A stretch of DNA of 64,000 nt from Muricea muricata (Eukaryota > Cnidaria > Anthozoa > Malacalcyonacea > Plexauridae): contig OY979717.1 of the NCBI GenBank assembly GCA_963855995.1, forward strand, positions 12,713,001 to 12,777,000, given 5' to 3'. Positions 16,113-28,829 of the stretch are shown here, piece after piece. The notes under the pieces are model-generated. The model was not told the origin of the DNA, did not search any database, and saw only the letters and a program-made list of their open reading frames with translations. Numbering within the stretch: position 1 is the stretch's first letter; the number at the start of each line of letters is the position of its first letter. A program made the translations under genes and the position numbers.

Positions 16113-19100
16113 GTGGTTAGGGCCATAAAGATTAAAAATAACACTAGAGGAGGTTTCGTAATCTTTTTCACTGAAAACAAAAGGAAACGCGTCTTTTGGT
16201 GGCAAATTCAAGTCCCGGATGCAGGGCCAGGCGATTATTGGCTGAGCTCACTGAGCTATACTGTATATCTGGAGACTGCACTCCTTAATATTTTTGGTCA
16301 AAAAAGTGTAATCGAAAACATGGCGTATTGTGACGTAAAACGCGTCACTGTTCCCTATTCTTTTTCGGATGATCGCTGACCAATAGGGGCTCAATGGATA
16401 GTGGGCTCGATTTCCACCCTCCCTGATTTTATAAAAAATAAATTGGGAAAAATACAAAAATCAGATTCATATCAGATCAAGATCCCACAAGCGTTGTAAG
16501 TATTTTTTAAAAATTTATATTGAATTAAAGACTGTTTGAGTTTTAGTGTACCATATGCTTGGCAATAACTAGAGGTTTTGAAAAAAAGAGCTTATTAATG
16601 ACCTTTTTTGCTTGTTAAAAGTTTCAAACTTCAAAGCGACTTTTTTTAATGCTGAAATATTTTTTACCGACCCTCACTGATAACTCTACATCGTTTATAG
16701 TATAACTTTAAATTAAAACCTTTTTATTATATTTTTTCAATGATAACAAAAGTGATTTTGAAGAAGATACACAAAACGAAGGAAAAAGGTAAGAAATTGT
16801 TTTAAAAATGTTCAGTTGTTCTTGTTTTATCATTAAACAATAATCTATACTTTTTGTAGTTTGTAGATGAAGAAAACTATGAAGGAGGAAATGGTAAAAA
16901 TTATACACTTTCTTTTCTATTGACAATTATTGAAATGTACATGTCAAATATTCTTGAATTTCCTGATTTTCTTATCTTTATATTATTATGGGTGATTATT
17001 TATTGAAAATTGATCTTTTGTTCACTTCATTGCAGGTAGTTATCTGTAGTCTGTTTATTACTTGCATACATGTATCGTATTTTCCAAGTATTTTTTTGTA
17101 ATTTGTTGATGATGAAAACTATTAAGGAGGAAATTGTAAAAATTATACACTTTCTTTTCTAATGCACTTAACAAATGGTAATTATGGTTAGCTTACCAAC
17201 ACATTCTTGAATTTGATTATTTGCTAATCTTATATTATTGTATATTTTTTAATTAAAAATTGATCTTTTTGTTCATTGCTAATAGTTATCTGTTATTATT
17301 TGTAGATGAAGGAAACTATGAAGGAGGAAATGATAAAAATTATGCACTTTCTTTTCTATTGACTATTATTGAAATGCACATACCAAATTAGGCTTAGGTT
17401 AGCAACATATTCTTAAATTTCCTGATTTGCTAATCTTTATATTATTGTATGTTTTTAAATTAAAAATTTATCTTTTTGTTCGTTCCCATACAAGAAGCTG
17501 ACCGCCCATCGTGGAAGGTTGAAGGTATGGTAATAGTAATTGTAGGTTGAATTGAGTTACAGTGTATATTTGGTATAAAATCTGCCCTGAAATGCTCCGA
17601 GCAAACTAGGCTGTCTTGCACAGGAACAACTTCTACTGGTGAACAGATGTTTATTCCTTGAACCCATTTCCCGTGCAGTTCTGGACTTTTTACTTTATCT
17701 GGAAAAATGTAGTTGGATCAAAAAACAATTGTCTGTAAATTTTATAAAGCATGTCGACGTCGTGTGTATGAAATCCGCTTTCGGTTGAGAAGCACTGTAA
17801 ATCATTAACCAAACTTTCGCGAAAACAACTCAGCTTTTGAAAGTGTCACAGCCAAAGCTGTAAGTTTTTTGCATTATAACAAGTAAATTTCGCTTGTATT
17901 TGTCGGGACTGTTCCTAATAATTTCAAACTTAAAAGCAAAAACAAGCTTGTATAGAATCACGAAAAACAAACATCGCCTTACCACATATTCAGCTGAAAA
18001 AATACAGCAAAAGTTTTGATCTTGTCAAAACATGGCGAGATGCAAAACAACTGAGTGACGAACATTTCGCGTATAAAAGAAATGCGTATAACTATAGCAC
18101 AAATTAAATATTGAGGAAAACTTACCGGTGAAAAGATATTCCTTTTCTCGTTCGAGAGTTCTTGCACCAAAAAACGGAACAAGGACGAGGCATGTTTCAT
18201 TAAAACCAAGTGAATCGCAGTTTAAAAAATGTCAACAGGGACCGGAAAATTTTATTGAAAATTTAGGCAATGATCCAGGGGGAACAGGGGGGGAGGAAAG
18301 CTTTGGACTGTTTTTCTGGTCAGCGATCATCCGAAAAAATAGGGAACAGTGACGCGTTTTACGTCACAATCCGCCATGTTTTCGATTACACTTTTTGGAC
18401 GGGAATGCGATCTCCAGGTATATGGTATAGCTCAGTGATCTTTTCTCAGTAAAAATTTTGTCTCCACAAAATGGCGGATTTCTATAAGGGCATTTTGGCT
18501 AGTCCCAGACTCTTACGCAGATAATTTCGCGCGGTTGCGAGGAGTGCGATTGTTTTTTTGTCAAGCAAAGTTTACAGAAAGATAAAAATTCGTGACTTTA
18601 GTCACTTTACATGGAAAATTGGTTCATAAAAACTTTTAAACAAAGGAAAACGAATTTTATGAGTTTTTTACGAGAAAGGATTAGTCCTGAGCAGATAATA
18701 CAGAGAAATTGGAGTTACAAAATACAAGTTTTCAAGATTGCTGCAAAAGCCGAAAAAGATAAAACTCAAAAACAGAGTCAGGGGATGAAAAACAGTCTCA
18801 ACAGGTGTGTTTTAGCGTTTTAAAATACATATATATGAAAACAGTTACGATGATTGATAGTTACAAAGAACGAAATAGTTACCTTTGTTGGTTTTTGTCT
18901 GTGTTTCTTAAGAAAATATATTTAAAAGGCATGCAATTTGGCAATGACAATTTCAAGTAATCGATATTTGTTCATACAATTACATTTTACACTCAACATA
19001 ATAGTTTACTATAGTTTACATAGCTACTGTTTTTTGAAACGGAAACTTAAAGATATATTCTTAAGCTTCAAAAGTCAATGAAAAAACGATTATTTGGCCA

Positions 19101-19550
19101 CGGCTTTGTTTATAGCGAAATTTTCAGTCATGCTTCGGGAATGCAAAATGTTTCAAAATTAAATCATGTTTACGCAAAACTACAACAGTTTTTTGAGTTA
19201 AATACACGACTGTATGAAGAACTATCTTTATTTCATTTCGTTTCTTCAAGAGCACTATATTCTAGAATGTAAATTGTGATATTATTTAAGTGATTTATTT
19301 ATGATGAACTTTCTATATACACTCTGCAGTTCAACTCCTGGTCAAATTCAATATGGCGGATTTAAAAGGGCACTTGCGAAAAAAAGTGGAGGCATGATTC
19401 GTGACCGAGTACGCATTCTATATCTATTATTTCTATGGCCTGGCCCTGCATCCGGGACTTGAATTTGCCCCCCAAAACACGCGTTCCCTTTTGTTTTTAG
19501 TGAAAAAGATTACGATGCCTCCTCCTCCTTTCTAAAGCTCTATTTCGGGC
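16113..19550. mobile_element. Inverted-repeat-bounded composite element
   Basis: The left arm 16140-16390 reappears inverted in two pieces: 18310-18440 (matching 16238-16385) and 19435-19545 (matching 16146-16228). The right arm is split by about 960 bp. Shared landmarks are GATGATCGCTGACCA, CGTCACTGTTCCCTA and CCCGGATGCAGGGCCAGG. No transposase was found. The interior holds the triplicated segment described separately and no long open frame. Confidence 0.65.
16740..17530 (+). repeat. Triplicated segment containing mini-exon-like motifs
   Basis: A unit of about 200-240 bp occurs three times (starting near 16857, 17100 and 17305). Each contains GATGAAGAAAACTATGAAGG (with variants), preceded by TTTGTAG and in the first copy followed by GTAAAA, as if a 27-nt exon coding for acidic residues. 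Similar AG...GT-bounded pieces lie at 16752-16787 and 17493-17524. Phases do not agree throughout and the second copy has a stop, so this is a decayed mini-exon cluster or chance. Confidence 0.4.
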
Positions 19551-19559
19551 AAATTACTG

Positions 19560-21070
19560 TTGTTTGCGGTAAATCTGCATGAACAGGGAACTATGGAGTT
19601 TTCCTTTAATTTGGTAAGGAATTATGGATATTTCATTACATATTTCTGTATTTCATTTTCCAGAAACTCAATTAATATATACAGTATTTAAAGGTAGGTT
19701 GCTGTCCATAATGTAAACAAATGCTTGGTTTATATGTTGAACTGCTATATTTGTAAAATATTATTTACTAACTGAATGCCTGGCACTGTTCTGGTTTGCT
19801 TTGCTCATAAATGAATGTAAACCAGTGTTTAGATTCAAAAAAAATTCATTTGGTCCCCCTTTGTTATGAGCAGAATCAATCTGCACAAGGGACTGTAACC
19901 TACCTTTAACTGTTGGGTTTAACACACTACTAAATTCTCTCAAATGTTCTGCCTTGGAGTCGTGCCTTACTTGACACAGAGTTTTTTTTAGAGTCATTTC
20001 TTGATTAGAAGATGCTACAACTAATTTATGGAACTTCACAATTCACCTGGTTGCAACTTTATACTTCTGGCAAATCAGTCAATCATGACCCACAAAAGCT
20101 TTGAACACCTTATTTTTCCACCAGAATTATAGCATGAAATTTAAGGCCAGTGTGTACTGTTATGATAAAAGCACCACAGAAGGAAAGTGCCATTGTATGA
20201 ATTGTTATTTGTGCAACTGTCCATAATTAAAAATGTACTATGATATTCTTTGTTGAGACTGTCAAAACATGGTTCTCATATGGCATTATTTTATTGACTA
20301 GTTGTTATGGCAATGTTCAGTTATCGATTATGCAACAATACCTATTCTGAAAGGACACTATGTTCAATATTCATAAGAACAAGATGTTTACTACTTCATG
20401 TTTGTAATGCTGCCACAGCATATTGGTGAAAACTAAATGTATTCTAATAATGAAAGCACTGAAGATCATATATATACAAGAACAAAAGTACGCCGATTGG
20501 CTGTTTACTAAATACATACATAGCTCAGTTATTATTCAGTCAAGTTCAATAAAACTTTGCACATGGATACTAACTATACTACATAACAAGACACATCAAA
20601 AAACGTTTCTAATTTTGTTGCCAAGGTAACACTGCTGTCCCTAGGCCCTTGATACGAAATTTATATAACTTGTTATATTTATCCACCTGGACATTTTTTT
20701 ATGAACAATGTTCAAGTATACAGCTATTTTATAAAAATTCTGTGCAGGGCATGGGGACGACAGTTTACCATAGCAACGGCGTTAAAAATGTTTTTGAATG
20801 CATCTTGCAATGTAGTATCTGTGTACAAAAGTTTATTAAATTTGAGTTAATAATAACTGAGCTGTGCTCGTTTATGTATTTATTAAAATCAGCAGTTTAT
20901 ATTTTGTAAAAAGGTGTTCCCCTCCACAGATGCCTGCTATCTCTCCACAGGACTACAAGGTTCCTGAAAATTAAACCCAATCAGCCCCCGTGTGTGAGAA
21001 AGCCTGAAAAGGACCCTAAGTTCCGTAATTTCTGAGGCAAGTGTGAACGCCTGAGTAGGCGTCTTGTTTC
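19560..21070. other. No gene seen
   Basis: AT-rich sequence with only short, low-complexity open frames. No recognised domain, RNA or repeat. Confidence 0.5.
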
Positions 21071-21074
21071 TAAT

Positions 21075-21163
21075 AGGTTTCGCCGGGGATTTACAAAGTG
21101 TCCTTAATAGCGACGTGTCCGTAATAGCGACGTGTCCGTAAGGCGAGAGTTGACTGTATTTTG
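21075..21163. mobile_element. pogo/mariner-like MITE terminus
   Basis: The reverse strand reads ACAGTCAACTCTCGCCTTAC followed by GGACACGTCGCTATTA repeated, the typical terminus of pogo/Tigger-type elements. The matching left end was not located with confidence. Confidence 0.55.
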
Positions 21164-22780
21164 AAATAATTTTTTAAAGTCTTTTGTTGATTTCTTCATG
21201 GAAAATAAGACGTTTTTCAACAAAATAAGTCACAGTGTTTGTATGCAACGATATAACAGCGTAATCGAGTGCAAACGTGCGAAGAAATGCTATTTGGAAA
21301 TTGGCGACAAATGGATATTTTCCACTCATGGTCAGAATTGGGCAGGGTTTAACTACATCGAAACAAGCAAGTGTTCTCATTTTACTGTTGGTAGAGTTGC
21401 TTAGTAACTGTTTATTCCACGGGTATGTTCAGTAAGTTGTTTGTCCTACCTTATCAGGAATCATGAAAATACACAATTTGAAGAAAATGACATAATTATA
21501 TTCCCCTTGTAGATTCGCAGAGTATAGCCGTTGCCTTTAATTAAAAATTGTGTTTTACGAAAGTCAAATCCTACTTTGTTCTATTAAAGCTTGAACCATT
21601 CATAGGAAAAATGCGCCAGATGTGGCAATCAACAAATGCATTTGCTGTGGTGCAGATGACATGTGATGACATGTTATTTAAATTGCTCCGCTATTGGCTT
21701 ATTATAAAGTAAAAATAGTTGCAAAAGTTGATGTTGAAGAGAATCGAGTATTGCTGTTATGATATTGGAAGTGATGTACTGATTTGTACTGATTTAGAAG
21801 TCTCCTGGTACTGTTTAACACAGGCATGTTTGCCTTGTGAAATCCTGTAGTGACATGGCATATAAATGCAAATATCTCAAAGGTTTGACTATTGCCTTTC
21901 TCTGAAATATGCCTTAAAATTATCTTTTCATATCAAGTGTTCTGGTAAAGTTAGTGGGCATGCTGGAAAAAATGCGCATGATATGTTTTTTACTCGAGCT
22001 AAAGCGAGAGTCATAAATTCCCTTCGGGGTTTTTTTTTCGCGCAAGACTTAGTCTCCCACGCGGCCACTCTACATTTTGACTAATCGTGGCAAGTCTTTC
22101 AGGCTTAAGCTTTCCTGATTGGCTGCTCTTCAGTCACATCAGTTTATCATCACATTCGGCTTCCTGCCCTTGACCACGACGGGTCAGGAAAATGGCAAGA
22201 TGTATATATGCTTTCTGTGCCTACTCGATCCAAGCAAAATGGCTGTATATACGCTTTCTAGGCGTACCTGATCAAAACTAAATGACCATACACATTTATC
22301 ACGACTGGTCTGGCAAATGGCAGCCGCGCTGTATTGTGATTGTAAAACGTGCGTTTTAACACGCGTACTCGATCAAATATATGTGAATATTTGCTTCCAC
22401 ACGTCCTCGATCCAAACAAAATGGCTGTATATGTATATGCTTTCAAACGCCGCTCAACCTGACTTACGCATACTTTAATTTGTCTACTCGTCTAGTTTAT
22501 ACAAATATACATCATCACATGTATCTACACTACATCAAACTTAATTCTATCGCGATCGAGTTATACGGGGGAATATGTTGCCCTAACAGTATTAATTATG
22601 TACATCGAAATCTCGATGTGAATGGGCTGAATATGATATGCTATATGATTTGATGTTAAGCACAGCTGTAAATATCGACAACAGCGTGCTCAAGACCCAA
22701 GTCAGATTCTGAGTAACAAAATTCACGCTGACGGATTTATATATGAAATATATTGACGCTAGTTACGCCGCTAGCCAGCA
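21164..22780. other. No gene seen
   Basis: Short open frames without recognisable domains. Several phrases around 22200-22440 repeat in degenerate form (ATGGCTGTATAT...GCTTTC; CTCGATCCAA), a weak dispersed repeat. Confidence 0.5.
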
Positions 22781-22793
22781 TAGTTAGCCCGAT

Positions 22794-23049
22794 GGTCATG
22801 GCTAAAGGGGATAGACGAGAGGTAGGTTTTCAAGATGGCGGCTGTTTTTCAAGATTCTTAGAACGAGAACGAATTAACAACCTAACATTTATATCATTCC
22901 CAAGGCTCACCCTAACCTTACCCTGAACCTAATCCCAATTTAGGAATGCTATAAACGTCTGGTTGTTGATTTGTTCTCGCTTTAAAAATTTTAAAAAACA
23001 TCCGCCATCTTGAAAACCTACCTCTCGTTCATCCCCTTTAGCCATGACC
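22794..23049. mobile_element. Mutator-like MITE with 10-bp target duplication
   Basis: Terminal inverted repeats of about 48 bp (GGTCATGGCTAAAGGGGAT ... ATCCCCTTTAGCCATGACC). The direct repeat TTAGCCCGAT flanks it at 22784-22793 and 23050-23059. The arms carry AAGATGGCGG / CCGCCATCTT. A 9-11 bp duplication is typical of Mutator-like elements. Confidence 0.85.
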
Positions 23050-23059
23050 TTAGCCCGAT

Positions 23060-23654
23060 ATTGGTTCAATATATATTTTAATATGCTTATTGTAAACATG
23101 ATAACTCAGTCACCTTTTAAAATATGTAAACATGTCGCATCACATGCAGAGCGCGGCTGAGCGCTTTAGCTCGAGTAAACGCTTAGCAAGCGTCTTGTTT
23201 TACCCAAATCATGTACATCCAGTAATCTCATCATATTTTGCTCCCTCTTTCTAGTCACATAATAGCTATATATTCACTCATTGTAAATGAAAATTTGTTG
23301 CAATGTTGCTTGCACCCTGATAAGGTGATGAAAGTCTTTTGTACCGCTTTAATTCTGTATAAAAGTTGTAGACATGTGACAAATTTTGCACTTGGCTGTT
23401 AGCATGTTACTGCTAAGGCTTAAATTATATTGCATTTATTGAAATGATATTACAAGACAATCTAAATATGCTTTTTAATTGCAATTTTCATGAAATAATC
23501 CCTTTAAATCCCTTTTTAATTGCAATTTTCATGAAATAAAGTTGTTATACTGGTATACTGGTCATTAACTGGTGTACAATTGTGCAGTTTTTTATGTGCA
23601 GCATATGCATTAATTTGACAAATTAAATTACATTTATTTTTATTATATTTCATG
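23060..23654. other. No gene seen
   Basis: AT-rich. A 27-bp phrase around TTTTTAATTGCAATTTTCAT occurs twice in tandem (about 23473 and 23514). Otherwise nothing. Confidence 0.5.
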
Positions 23655-23659
23655 CTTTA

Positions 23660-24010
23660 TGTTCCGTCGGAGTTTTACGACTCTTTCGCAATGTAGTCAA
23701 ACCCGGGATCGTATAGTTTTGATTCACTTATTTATTTCTTACTAAATGACTATTCGATCTAAGATTAAGTACAAAAAGGGTTTATGAGTATAAAGTATAA
23801 AGTAACAATATTATAAATGTACATACCAAATGTTCGTGAGAATCTTCAAAGTTCTATATATACTTACTTCTTTGACGGGTTACTGGACAGACAACATTAA
23901 TAACAGGTACAGGTTAGCGGAATAACTATTTAACTTTACTAGGTTAGCTTTTCCAGTAGGTCCTTTCGGCCGGAACTCTAATCTTGCAACTAATAATCAG
24001 AACATGCATG

Positions 24011-24108
<98 letters not shown>

Positions 24109-24193
24109 GTCAACTTGTAAATTGATACAGACGTCTTACCTAATTAAACATTAACAGGGGTTCGTAATTGTTACTTGAGTCTCTCACGAAACA
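23660..24193 (-). repeat. BEL/Pao 3' LTR
   Basis: 534 bp, TG...CA, including an (AT)n tract at about 24013-24100. It is nearly identical to the 31989-33007 copy outside the inserted MITE, so the insertion of the element was fairly recent. Confidence 0.92.
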
Positions 24194-24209
24194 CTCTCCC
24201 CCCCATGAG

Positions 24210-25409
24210 GGGTACTCTCATTCTTCAGGGTTCTCTGCCGGTTGGATGACTGCTATTTTCGTTATCGGTCTGTTATATTCTTTTCCGGATGTGATGACCG
24301 TTATATTTCTCACTCTTCTGTCTTGTCCTGGATAGACCTTCGTCACTCGTCCGATTGTTTACTTTCCACGTACTGCATTGTCATCCGCTACCATCACTAC
24401 GTCATTCACTTGAACATCACGGGTCGTTGTGTTCCATTTCTTTCGCGGAAACAAGGATGGGAAAACATCACGTGTCCAGCGACGCCAAAACAAGTCAACG
24501 ATTCTCTGCACAAACTCTACGCGCTTACGAGGATCGTTGGTTTCTTTAAATGGGCCTTATGGCACTTGTGGCGAAGCTCTTCCGAGTAGCATATCGTTCG
24601 GGCAAATATATGCACCGTCGTCCGAGTCGTTGGGGATTCTTCAGATTGGGCGCTGGTTAACTAGATTAGCAACTTCTAGCAGGAGAGTGTAAAGTCAAAC
24701 GGTGTTAATGTCGTTTCTCCAATTGCTCTTTTCAAAGCAATCTTCACTCTTGACAAGTGCTTCGGCGCAACCATTCTGGTGTGGGGCGCCAGGGGTTATG
24801 AATTTCCATTCCATCCCCCTTTCTGCTGAGAACTCTCGTCACTTCTTTGCATCCAATCCTTTGACCATCTGTCGAAGTTCAGCTACTGCTCCAACTAGTT
24901 GTGTCCCGTTATCACTTCTCATACATTTCGGGTAACCTCGTATCGCTAAGAGTCTTCTTAAAACTTGTAAGAAATCCATGGTTGAACAATCAACTGCTAA
25001 CTCTAGGTGCACAGCTCGCGTGTTGAGGCATGTGAAAATTACACCGTAATGCTTTGTGGTCTTGTTGCGTCCTATCTTTACCTTGTAGGGACCAAAATAA
25101 TCACATTACGTGAAATGGAACGGTGGGGTGTGTGGAGCTAGTCGTTCTTGGGGTAAGTCGGCCATAACTTGAGTTTCAGGTTTGGGTTGCATTTCTTTAC
25201 AGAACACACACTTGTACTTTACTGACTTTGCAAGATCATGTCCTCGTATAATTGAATAGTTTCGTCGAACTTTTGCGGCTGTAGTTGCGACTCCATTGTG
25301 ACCAATACTGTGTGCTTGGCGAGTAATAAGGAGGGATATCCAACTGTCGTAGGGGAGCAACGTAGGGTGCTTTGACTCGTACGATACTGTAGCTTTGTCT
25401 GCTCTTCCA
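24210..25409 (-). pseudogene. BEL/Pao integrase
   Basis: Reading the minus strand: an HHCC zinc-binding region (HSIGHNG, then CVFCKEMQ), then a catalytic core with TRAVHLELAVD, SDNGT and HQNGCAEALVK, which carry the D, D and E residues. A C-terminal part follows with VNDVVMVADDN and GRVTKVYPGQDR-like text. Several frame changes occur (near 25110, 24680 and 24490). Known role: joins the DNA copy to host DNA. The 25410-26284 insertion cuts it from the RNase H. Confidence 0.85.
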
Positions 25410-26284
25410 CATCGCCAGAAATTCGAGACATGCTAATTGCGCATGCGCTTAAGTAGCAACGCAAAACATAAGAAAAAACATGAAATTGTCTACAACATTT
25501 CTCAAAAAAGTAAAATAAAAGTTTCCCAACAAAAAAAATCATACTTGTACAGTTCATTCCTAGTTCAATACGGTTAGATGGTCATTTTAAACGATATTTG
25601 AAGTTTTTATTCGATATTAGTACAGTTCCAAAACAAACACCATGGAGTTGTTTTACTAACCTTTAAAAGTATAAACAAAATTATCGAGAAACCCCGTGTT
25701 CTAAAGCAGTTGAGAGCAATAAGCCAGTTACTTAGCATCGTTTGTCCATTTGTACAGTTCGTATAACAGACTTGAGATATTGAACTACATATGACTACCT
25801 CCATTTGACAAATTATACATCGATAAACAGTTCCATTTTGTTAACAAAAAACGGTCTTTTTAGGTTAAAATTGCCATTGCAGGCTTGTTCAAAAATACTG
25901 CAATATCGTCTTTCTGAATAACAAATATTTTGCAAAATACTCGTCGCTAGACGTCGAGAAACATACCAAATTGAAGCTTGAAAAAAGAGCTTTCTAACTG
26001 ACGGCAGTGTTGGTGGCAGTGGTCATTCCTTTACGCAAACGTCATGAAAACTTGACGAATCATTTCATGCAATTATCTAGCGCGCGCGCTGAAGCGGGAA
26101 ATTGAAATTGTTCGCTTGACAATGGCTTGATGGCTCCAAATGCAAAGCAACTAGATAAAATTATTGGTATAAAATTTAAAACGGGTATAGTTGTTAGCAC
26201 CGACCATTGCCCAAATTTTGTTAAGAAATTTTTTTGTATAACCGCTGTTCAAGTTGGGCTCAATGTCTTGAATTTCTGGCGATG
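25410..26284. mobile_element. 875-bp TIR element inserted in the BEL integrase
   Basis: The left end CATCGCCAGAAATTCGAGAC and right end (inverted) share about 21 of 22 bases. Removing it rejoins the RNase H/integrase frame at the expected Val-Gly-Gly-Arg position. No transposase frame is present. A target duplication is not evident, at most two or three bases. Confidence 0.75.
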
Positions 26285-26928
26285 CCGACTCGAATAACTC
26301 CTTCAGAATCTGTAAATGGACTTAACGTGGTAAGCTCTCCTTTCTTAATGCGGCTATGAAGATCTTTCTGTGTGTCCTTTATCCAGTGTATTTCGGCTTC
26401 ATACAATTCGCGGGGACTAAGACAATCTGGACTATCTTCGCCAGTTGCTTCGATTTTCCGTGTCTTATTACGGATCTTTCTTACGAACTTTAAGACGTAC
26501 GCGGTGAATCTAATCAGTTTTCTCCAAGTGGAATATTTCTTGGGGTCTATTGGGCTTTCCTGTGTCTTCAAAGTGCAAACTAACTTTCGGGTCTCTTTGG
26601 AAACTGGCCAATCATTCTGGGGCAATCGTAAGAATTCTGGACCCTGCAACCGTCTTTTGTTCAAATCGTGAACGGCTATTCCTCGGGATACATCATCTGC
26701 CACATTTGCCTCACTTGGTATATGTCTCCATTGCTTAGGATCGCTGTTGCTCTGAATCTCTCCAACTGTTGAAGAGACAAACTGCTTATAAACTCGAGAT
26801 GTACTTTGTATCCATGCCAAGACGATTTTGCTGTCGGTAAAATAGATTATTTCTTCAAATTCAAGTCGTGATTCCTTTCGAATGGTCTTTGACAGACGTG
26901 ATGCTAGTAGTGCAGCTTGTAGCTCCAA
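26285..26928 (-). pseudogene. BEL/Pao RNase H and connecting region
   Basis: An open frame with LELQAALLASRLSK (first catalytic Glu), IIYFTDSKIVLAWI (catalytic Asp) and IPSEANVADDVSRG (last catalytic Asp region), then the linker with LIRFTAYVLKFVRK leading to integrase. It is separated from the RT by one stop codon at 26926-26928, where TGA replaces an expected CGA Arg, consistent with CpG deamination. Confidence 0.88.
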
Positions 26929-27835
26929 TCACGGTATGGTTAACTTCTTTAACGGAGCAACGCGTGACTTCGCGGCGACAAAACGGATCTCGAATGTTCC
27001 ATCCTTCTTTCTCCAACGGAAATATGCACACGTTCCAAAAGCATATTCAGACGCGTCAGCGAAGATACATAGAAGTGGCAGTCCCATGCTATCGTGTGAA
27101 AACAAGCCTTTTGGGAAGGATACTTCATTCAATTCTTTCATCTCTTCGAAGAATTTCATCCACTTTGCTCGCAATTCTGATGACAATACGTCGTCCCAGT
27201 CAACCCCCATTTGCCATAGCTCTTGCATTCCAATTTTCGCTCGAATAAGAAAAGCTGTCGCAAAACCGATTGGGTCGTAAACTTTTGCAAACTGACTGAG
27301 AATTTTCCGCTTTGTGCTTGGCTGGCTACACTCTACTTTCGTTACGAAACTCAACACATCTCTAGCAATGTTCCATGCGACACCTAACACTTTGCCTTCG
27401 GAGCATTGTTGAAGTGGCTTTATATCTTCCTGTTGCTGCTGGTTTTCAGTGTTCTCCTTCAGCTCTTTGTTGGACAACCATTCCTTTATCTCGAATCCTC
27501 CCTTTTCCAACACGTTATCAATTTCTTGCGTTAACTGTCGAGCATCTTCGGTTGTATGGACTGAGTCGCAGATGTCGTCCATGTAGCTGTTATCTCGGAT
27601 TGCGGCTGCTGCACGCGCGCTCTCATTTTCTCCTTCTTGCACGGTCTTTCGTAGGGCTATTTGTGCCATTGCTGGAGCAGGCTTATCTCCGAACGTGAGC
27701 ACTGTTTTGATGTAGGTATCCGGCGGTCGGGTAGTATCCAGGTTTCTCCAAAGAAAACGGTGAACATGTTGGTCTTCTTGTGGTATCAGCACTTGATGAT
27801 ACATCTTCGAAATATGCGACTGCATTCTCTCGAAA
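26929..27835 (-). pseudogene. BEL/Pao reverse transcriptase, C-terminal half
   Basis: The frame contains MYHQVLIP, HRFLWRNLD, TFGDKPAPAMAQIALRK and DNSYMDDICDSV with the catalytic YMDD, then connection-domain text (FDPIGF-like YDPIGFATAFLIRAK; SLPLLCIFADAS-like). The N-terminal half is in another frame (27830-28825), so a frameshift near 27830 breaks the RT. Confidence 0.9.
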
Positions 27836-28825
27836 CCGGAAAATCACGCCAAATAAACTATTCAGTAGATCAGGGCCTTTCAACCAGTAGTCATTCAGAC
27901 AATGTCCCTGATACACGGCGGATGAATTGAATACAATTCGGAGAGGGGTGCTTGCTTTCTCAGGACGTAGGACTTCGTGGTGGGAAACGTAATGCACTGG
28001 ACCTTTGTAATTGTTGAGCTCTTCTTTAGTTAACTTTCGAGAATAGTTCATGTCGTTCATTTCAGTCATTTGCTTGTCGTTGGCTGCAGCGTGTTCGGGA
28101 TGCTTAATTAATCTTCGTTCTGTAGATTCTAATCTTTTTACTGCTTGGAAACGATTATCTGGTAGCTGTTTCGGGTCCTTTTTCCATGGATAAGGTACCA
28201 GCCATCTATTTCCAACCTTTGTACATGACTTTTCTATAACGAGTTTCTCTTCATATTCGACTTGACTTAATTTGTCCTGTTCGCACAGACACTGTTGTAC
28301 TTCTACACCCATCGACTCAGTTATCCAAAAGTCGGTCAAATCAACGGGCACAGCATACTTAACGTGAAATATCTTGTGAATCCTCTCCGTTTCTCCAGGC
28401 GCGGATCCAAAGACTACCCATCCAAGTGGCGAATTTCTTGCAACTAGATATCCTGTTTGCCTCGTCTCCCCGATATGCATAAATGCGTGGTCGATGCCTA
28501 TCAACAAATCGATACTGCCTTTCCCACGGTAAATTTGACTTCTTGTTAGCCGGAGACTGTCCGCAATCTTGTCGACCTTGATCTCTGTTACGTCATCACT
28601 AATGCACGCAATTCCCACTGCCGTTACAGAATACGTTTTACGGGTGTCTAACGAGGTAACAGGAACTTTGTACACCTTTGCCTTCGCGTTTTCTTCTTCA
28701 CCGCCAACTTTGGTTATTGTTATGGATGCATGTTTACCTTTCAATCCAAGAGTTTCTGCTGTTTCTTGCTTTATCAATTTTTTTTGTGCACCACTATCGA
28801 ACAAAACATTTCCACGCTTGTACAA
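27683..28825 (-). pseudogene. BEL/Pao aspartic protease and RT N-terminal half
   Basis: It starts near VLFDSGAQKKLI, the DSGA active site of the retropepsin-like protease, then LLIGIDHAF (protease flap/second half) and GYLVARNSPLGWVVFG, a BEL hallmark. From about residue 190 the RT follows: RWLVPYPWKKDP, VHYVSHHEVLRPEK, PLRIVFNSSAVYQG, LNDYWLKGPDLLNSLFGVI. The last 50 codons after about 27830 are out of frame and meaningless. Confidence 0.88.
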
Positions 28826-28829
28826 CTTC

